From Rickettsia typhi (GTDB lineage: Bacteria > Pseudomonadota > Gammaproteobacteria > Burkholderiales > Burkholderiaceae_C): a stretch of 8,389 nt of DNA. The stretch spans positions 1-8,389 of the forward strand of contig CALPPP020000044.1 in NCBI GenBank assembly GCA_943325485.2. Direction: 5' to 3'. Below, piece after piece: positions 5,643 through 8,389 of this stretch. The translations under genes and the position numbers were made by a program. Numbering within the stretch: position 1 is the stretch's first letter; each line of letters opens with the position of its first letter. The notes under the pieces are model-generated. The model saw only the letters and a list, made by a program, of their open reading frames with translations, searched no databases and was not told the DNA's origin.

Positions 5643-6560
5643 TTATTCTTTGCGCTGACTGGGCAATTTCGATCTCAAATCCTGCACCGATATATGTGCT
5701 GTATCCGAAGATAAAGCTTTGGCTGTGGCTTTGAAAGCATGGCCATAAATAACCTCAAAATTCAGTACCAATCGACCTGAACTTTGTGGGGATATCAAAC
5801 CTTGCGCTAAGGCCTGATGCAAGCTTATGAGCCAGTTCTTTCCGCGCAAACCAGAAAACCTCTGGGGGTGCAAGTTGCGCCCCAAGGTGCGTAACTCTGC
5901 CAACAAAGACGGGACGTCGGGGTAGGTCAGGGTGATGTGCTCCATGTCCATCACAGGCTGGGCAAAGCCCGCTTCAAGCAACATATCGCCCCAATCGTGC
6001 ATATCGGTGAAGTCATGCGCCGCTGGCGGCCAAGCATGTTGTGAATAAATCCCTTTCAAGCTGCGCAATGTGTCCGGCCCCAAACATGAAAACATCACAA
6101 AGCCCTCGGGAGCCAAAGCAGCGTGCCATTGCGCCATCAGCGTTTGAGGCCGTGCCTGCATGTGCAAGCCCATATTGGCCCAAACCATCTGTGCGGGTTG
6201 ATCCAGTGACGAGGCAAAGACAGGCAAGCGGTTTCGCCATCTGTTCCACCAAGGCGGCGCTAATTTTTGTCGCGCTTGCGACAAAAGTGGGGCCTCAGAC
6301 TCGACCACGGTGCAAAGTGCTTGCGGGTATTGCCCGCTAACTATCTCTTGCGAAGACCAACCACCCAGACTGGGTTGCCAGTGCGCCCAGTGCGTGGGTT
6401 GACTGCGCATCAGCACCAAGCGCTGCGCCATGCGCTTGGCTATTTCGTCATGCAGCCAAGCCGCAGGGCTTTGCGCGGCAAGTCGCTCCCACCGCTTGGC
6501 AGCGACAGGGTCTAGCGGGGGGAGCAGTTCACTTTTTTTCAGTGAAGAATTCGCAGACAT
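5643..6560 (-). CDS. BioC-like class I SAM-dependent methyltransferase
   Basis: The 305-residue protein resembles the malonyl-ACP O-methyltransferase BioC group. It opens with LDPVAAKRWERLAA (16-29). It has the motif-IV-like segment MVWANMGLHM (125-134) and then the characteristic GFVMFSCLGPDTLRSL (153-168), where BioC proteins place a serine/leucine-glycine-proline loop. A DMHDWGDMLLEAGFAQPVMD stretch follows (186-205). The usual glycine-rich SAM loop (D-G-x-G-x-G) is not recognisable around residues 55-70, where only HWQPSLGGWSS is seen, so cofactor binding and activity are uncertain. No other biotin genes are nearby. The ATG at 6560 is preferred because the one at 6611 would run 31 bp into comF and neither has a good ribosome site. 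It is co-directional with the cox operon, 93 bp upstream of coxB. The family call is fairly good; the substrate is unknown. Confidence 0.8.
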   Translation of the reverse strand: MSANSSLKKSELLPPLDPVAAKRWERLAAQSPAAWLHDEIAKRMAQRLVLMRSQPTHWAHWQPSLGGWSSQEIVSGQYPQALCTVVESEAPLLSQARQKLAPPWWNRWRNRLPVFASSLDQPAQMVWANMGLHMQARPQTLMAQWHAALAPEGFVMFSCLGPDTLRSLKGIYSQHAWPPAAHDFTDMHDWGDMLLEAGFAQPVMDMEHITLTYPDVPSLLAELRTLGRNLHPQRFSGLRGKNWLISLHQALAQGLISPQSSGRLVLNFEVIYGHAFKATAKALSSDTAHISVQDLRSKLPSQRKE

Positions 6561-6580
6561 GAGGAGAGAACTTTGTTCAG

Positions 6581-7246
6581 ATGGCAGGTATGCCTTACAA
6601 GCGCTCAGCATACCGAAATTGGCTCAGCCTGTTTATCCAGCCTCGTCCCACTTTGCCGGGGCTTTGCCACGCCTGTGGTCAATGGGCTTGGCAAGCGCTC
6701 TGCCCTACCTGCATCCTCTTGGGGCAAGCCGCTGTGAACGACAGTGGCGCAAGTTGTGTGGCTGCCAAGCTTTACGTCTCGCCATGGAAAGAGCTGATCA
6801 CCGCTTTCAAGTTCGAGGGGCAAGCGGGTTTGGCGAATTTTTTGGCACAACAAATGCGCAATACCGCTGCCATCGCCCAACGTGTGGAGGACTGCGACTA
6901 TGTGTTGCCCGTGCCTTTGTCCGCACAACGCTTGCGAGAGCGCGGCTTTAACCAAGCCTTGCTCTTGGCCAAGCAACTTTGCAAGAAACGCACCTTGGCA
7001 CAAGGATTGATTCGCTTGAGGGACACAGCCGCCCAATCAGGCTTGTCTCGTCAAGACAGGATGCACAACCTTGACCACGCTTTCATGGTCAATCCCGCGT
7101 ATGTGCAGATGTTGTGTGGCGCCAAGGTGGTGCTGGTAGACGACGTGACCACCACAGGCACTACCTTGCTTGCATGCACACAGGCCTTGCAGGCGGCGGG
7201 GGTGAAGCAGGTGGAAGCAGTGGTGCTGGCCCGCACACCGGCCTAG
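6581..7246 (+). CDS. comF: ComF family phosphoribosyltransferase-like protein
   Basis: ComF proteins are needed for DNA uptake or handling of incoming single strands in competent bacteria; in many species only the phosphoribosyltransferase fold is known. The 221-residue protein has an N-terminal zinc-finger-like set CHAC (29-32) and CPTC (41-44). The central PWKELITAFKFEG (68-80) and RERGFNQA (119-126) are ComF hallmarks, and VVLVDDVTTTGTT (183-195) is the PRPP-binding loop. All expected elements and the normal length are present. The start at 6581 follows GAGGAGAG (6561-6568) at a rather long 12-base distance; the next ATG (6590) is even farther. The divergent methyltransferase starts 20 bp away, and trmL follows 36 bp downstream, probably co-transcribed. 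Confidence 0.93.
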   Translation: MAGMPYKRSAYRNWLSLFIQPRPTLPGLCHACGQWAWQALCPTCILLGQAAVNDSGASCVAAKLYVSPWKELITAFKFEGQAGLANFLAQQMRNTAAIAQRVEDCDYVLPVPLSAQRLRERGFNQALLLAKQLCKKRTLAQGLIRLRDTAAQSGLSRQDRMHNLDHAFMVNPAYVQMLCGAKVVLVDDVTTTGTTLLACTQALQAAGVKQVEAVVLARTPA

Positions 7247-7282
7247 CGCCAAGCCACAATGCAGGCTTCACAGCGAGGCTGC

Positions 7283-7756
7283 ATGTTTCACATCGTTCTG
7301 GTTCAACCCGAAATTCCACCCAACACTGGCAACATCATCCGTTTAGCCGCTAACACGGGTTGCAGCTTGCATTTGGTCGAGCCACTGGGCTTTTCCATGC
7401 AAGACAAACAAATGCGCCGCGCTGGCTTGGATTACCACGAGTACGCCAGCGTCAAACGCCATGCCAGTTGGCAAACCTTTGTGGATGCCGAGCAACCCGA
7501 TGTGGCACGTTGCTTTGCCCTCACCACCCATGGCAAGGCATCGGTATTTGAAAACAAGTTTCAGTCGGGCGATTGGCTGGTGTTTGGCGCAGAAACCAGC
7601 GGTTTGTCTCCCGAGGTCAGGGCTTTTTTTCAAGCCGTCAATATGCTGCGCTTGCCCATGCTGGCCGGGCAACGCAGTTTGAACCTATCGAACGCTGTGG
7701 CCATCACGGTTTACGAGGCATGGCGGCAAAACGGCTTTGCCCAGCACACGCCTTAA
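7283..7756 (+). CDS. trmL: tRNA (cytidine/uridine-34-2'-O)-methyltransferase TrmL
   Basis: TrmL is a SPOUT-family enzyme that 2'-O-methylates the wobble nucleotide of tRNA-Leu isoacceptors using SAM. From the ATG at 7283 the protein is 157 residues, the same length as I recall for the E. coli enzyme, and begins in the family manner (FHIVLVQPEIPPNTGN, residues 2-17). Further markers are RLAANTG (20-26), RRAGLDYHE (45-53), FGAETSGL (100-107) and the trefoil-knot region RLPMLAGQRSLNLSNAV (127-143). The upstream in-frame ATG at 7259 would add eight residues foreign to the family and lacks a ribosome site; GAGG (7275-7278) precedes 7283 closely. Its last codon overlaps the convergent MaoC-like gene by 4 bp. 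Confidence 0.95.
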   Translation: MFHIVLVQPEIPPNTGNIIRLAANTGCSLHLVEPLGFSMQDKQMRRAGLDYHEYASVKRHASWQTFVDAEQPDVARCFALTTHGKASVFENKFQSGDWLVFGAETSGLSPEVRAFFQAVNMLRLPMLAGQRSLNLSNAVAITVYEAWRQNGFAQHTP

Positions 7757-8208
7757 GGGTAGCGGCGCACCAAAGACTCCGCCACGCACACCGGCTTGTC
7801 TGAGCCTTCACGCTCCACACTCACCTTCCACGTCATCTGCATGCCATTGTTGTCGATGGCTTCGCAAGCCAGCAAATGCATATGGGCACGCAAGCGGCTG
7901 TTGACCGGCACAGGCGCGGTAAAGCGCACCTTGTTCAAACCGTAATTGATACCCATGCGAGAACCTTGAATATCAAAAGCTGATTCAAAAAAATGCGGTA
8001 ACAGCGACAAGGTTAAAAATCCATGGGCAATGGTGCTGCCAAAGGGGCCGCTTTGCGCTTTGTCAGCATCGGTGTGAATCCATTGGTGGTCACCCGTGGC
8101 TTGGGCAAATAAATTGATCTGTTCTTGCGTGACCGTCACCCAGTCGCTGACCGCCACGTCTTGGCCTACGCAAGCCAACAAATCTTGTAAAGCATTGAAT
8201 ATTTTCAT
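7753..8208 (-). CDS. MaoC/NodN-like hot-dog fold dehydratase
   Basis: MaoC-domain proteins hydrate trans-2-enoyl-CoA thioesters to (R)-3-hydroxyacyl-CoA. The 151-residue protein is a single hot-dog domain containing the hydratase-2 motif FAQATGDHQWIHTDADKA (34-51), with the expected catalytic pair D40 and H45. GPFGSTIAHGFLTLSLLP (54-71) is typical of the NodN/Rv0130-like subgroup. NYGLNKVRFTAPVPVNSRLR (88-107) provides the usual substrate-tunnel strand. Length matches single-domain members. The physiological substrate cannot be read from sequence; polyhydroxyalkanoate supply and fatty acid breakdown are both possible. A weak CAGG lies upstream of the ATG at 8208. It is divergent from the reductase gene across 110 bp and convergent with trmL, sharing TTAA. 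Confidence 0.9.
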   Translation of the reverse strand: MKIFNALQDLLACVGQDVAVSDWVTVTQEQINLFAQATGDHQWIHTDADKAQSGPFGSTIAHGFLTLSLLPHFFESAFDIQGSRMGINYGLNKVRFTAPVPVNSRLRAHMHLLACEAIDNNGMQMTWKVSVEREGSDKPVCVAESLVRRYP

Positions 8209-8219
8209 GAAACGACCTG

Positions 8220-8269
8220 CTTAGTCTGTCTAAAGGTGACTCAGTCTAGCGCCTCGTCGCAAGCAGTCT
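8220..8269. repeat. AGTCT repeats and small palindromes in the maoC-fpr intergenic region
   Basis: AGTCT occurs on the plus strand at 8223-8227, 8243-8247 and 8265-8269, i.e. at 20- and 22-bp steps, about two helical turns. The first two lie in extended copies CTTAGTCT (8220-8227) and CTCAGTCT (8240-8247). Two small inverted repeats overlap them: TTAG-5-CTAA (8221-8233) and GACT-C-AGTC (8238-8246). They may form an operator for one or both divergent genes. I could not assign a convincing -35/-10 pair in this 110-bp gap. Confidence 0.3.
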
Positions 8270-8318
8270 GAACGGCTCAACTAACATCGACGGTTTTATC
8301 AAAATCAATTTACCCGCT

Positions 8319-8389
8319 ATGAGCGCATTCAACGACGAAACTGTGTTGTCCGTCCACCACTGGACCGACCGCCTGTTCAGCTTCACCAC
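8319..8389 (+). CDS. fpr: Ferredoxin-NADP reductase, N-terminal fragment (continues past right edge)
   Basis: Only 23 complete codons are visible. They start with MSAFNDETVLSVHHWTDRLF and continue into SFT at the right edge. The V-L-S-V-x-H-W-T-D-x-L-F-S-F pattern is the typical opening of the betaproteobacterial Fpr-type ferredoxin/flavodoxin-NADP+ reductase, just before the FAD-binding beta-barrel. The ATG at 8319 has no strong ribosome site but fits the family's N-terminus exactly as I remember it. The FAD and NADP motifs lie outside the window, so the call rests on the N-terminal signature alone. Confidence 0.78.
   Translation, partial: MSAFNDETVLSVHHWTDRLFSFT

Noticed and set aside
5632..5654. 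Tandem AAAGAAT heptamers at the end of the BioC-like gene (minus strand)
   Set aside because: Only two exact copies in an A/T-rich stretch that includes the stop codon; too little to call a repeat element.
7259..7282. Earlier ATG for trmL
   Set aside because: It adds eight residues not seen in TrmL proteins and has no ribosome site; the ATG at 7283 gives the canonical N-terminus.
8237..8243. TGACTCA, matching the eukaryotic AP-1/Gcn4 site
   Set aside because: This is a bacterial chromosome; the match is coincidental with the small palindrome described there.
1..8389. Signs of a mobile element, defence system, CRISPR array, tRNA or prophage
   Set aside because: No transposase, integrase, terminal repeats, spaced repeats or cloverleaf-like sequence was seen; nearly all of the window is explained by housekeeping genes.

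Overview
The window looks like a chromosomal segment of a betaproteobacterium of the order Burkholderiales, most likely Comamonadaceae (a Limnohabitans/Rhodoferax-like freshwater organism would fit). This is inferred from the gene order and from protein character. The aa3-type cytochrome c oxidase locus carries the small genes typical of this group (DUF2909, DUF2970 and a ~40-residue oxidase assembly peptide), and it is flanked by a BioC-like methyltransferase, comF, trmL, a MaoC/NodN-like hydratase and a ferredoxin-NADP reductase gene. Base composition looks moderately GC-rich and even throughout. I see no mobile element, RNA gene, CRISPR array or obvious transferred island.

Region 1 (about 1-5640) is the respiratory block, read mainly on the minus strand. 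Transcription runs from right to left: coxB (subunit II with a C-terminal cytochrome c domain), ctaD/coxA (subunit I), a 36-41 residue membrane peptide, ctaG/cox11 (copper chaperone), a DUF2970 membrane protein and coxC (subunit III). The genes are tightly packed: gaps are at most 26 bp, ctaG and DUF2970 share ATGA, and the Shine-Dalgarno of coxC follows directly on the DUF2970 stop. A hairpin with a T-rich tail on the minus strand lies 17 bp after coxC. Beyond it a two-helix DUF2909 gene runs on the opposite (plus) strand, and then a SURF1 gene resumes on the minus strand and leaves the window at its left edge. Together these genes encode the catalytic core (heme a, heme a3-CuB, CuA, plus a covalently bound heme c) and part of the machinery that inserts its copper and heme.

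Region 2 (about 5640-7760) has a BioC-like methyltransferase on the minus strand, directly upstream of and co-directional with the cox operon. Head-to-head with it, only 20 bp away, is comF (plus strand), followed by trmL (tRNA wobble 2'-O-methyltransferase). trmL ends tail-to-tail with the MaoC/NodN-like gene, the two stop codons sharing one TTAA.

Region 3 (about 7750-8389) contains the MaoC-like gene (minus strand), a 110-bp divergent intergenic region with small repeated and palindromic motifs, and the first 23 codons of a ferredoxin-NADP reductase gene (plus strand).

I do not see a clearly new system. The most useful leads are the opposite-strand DUF2909 gene and terminator placed between coxC and SURF1, the conserved but functionally unassigned small membrane proteins inside the oxidase operon, the histidine-rich N-terminus of subunit I, and a BioC-like protein whose SAM-binding glycine loop looks eroded.
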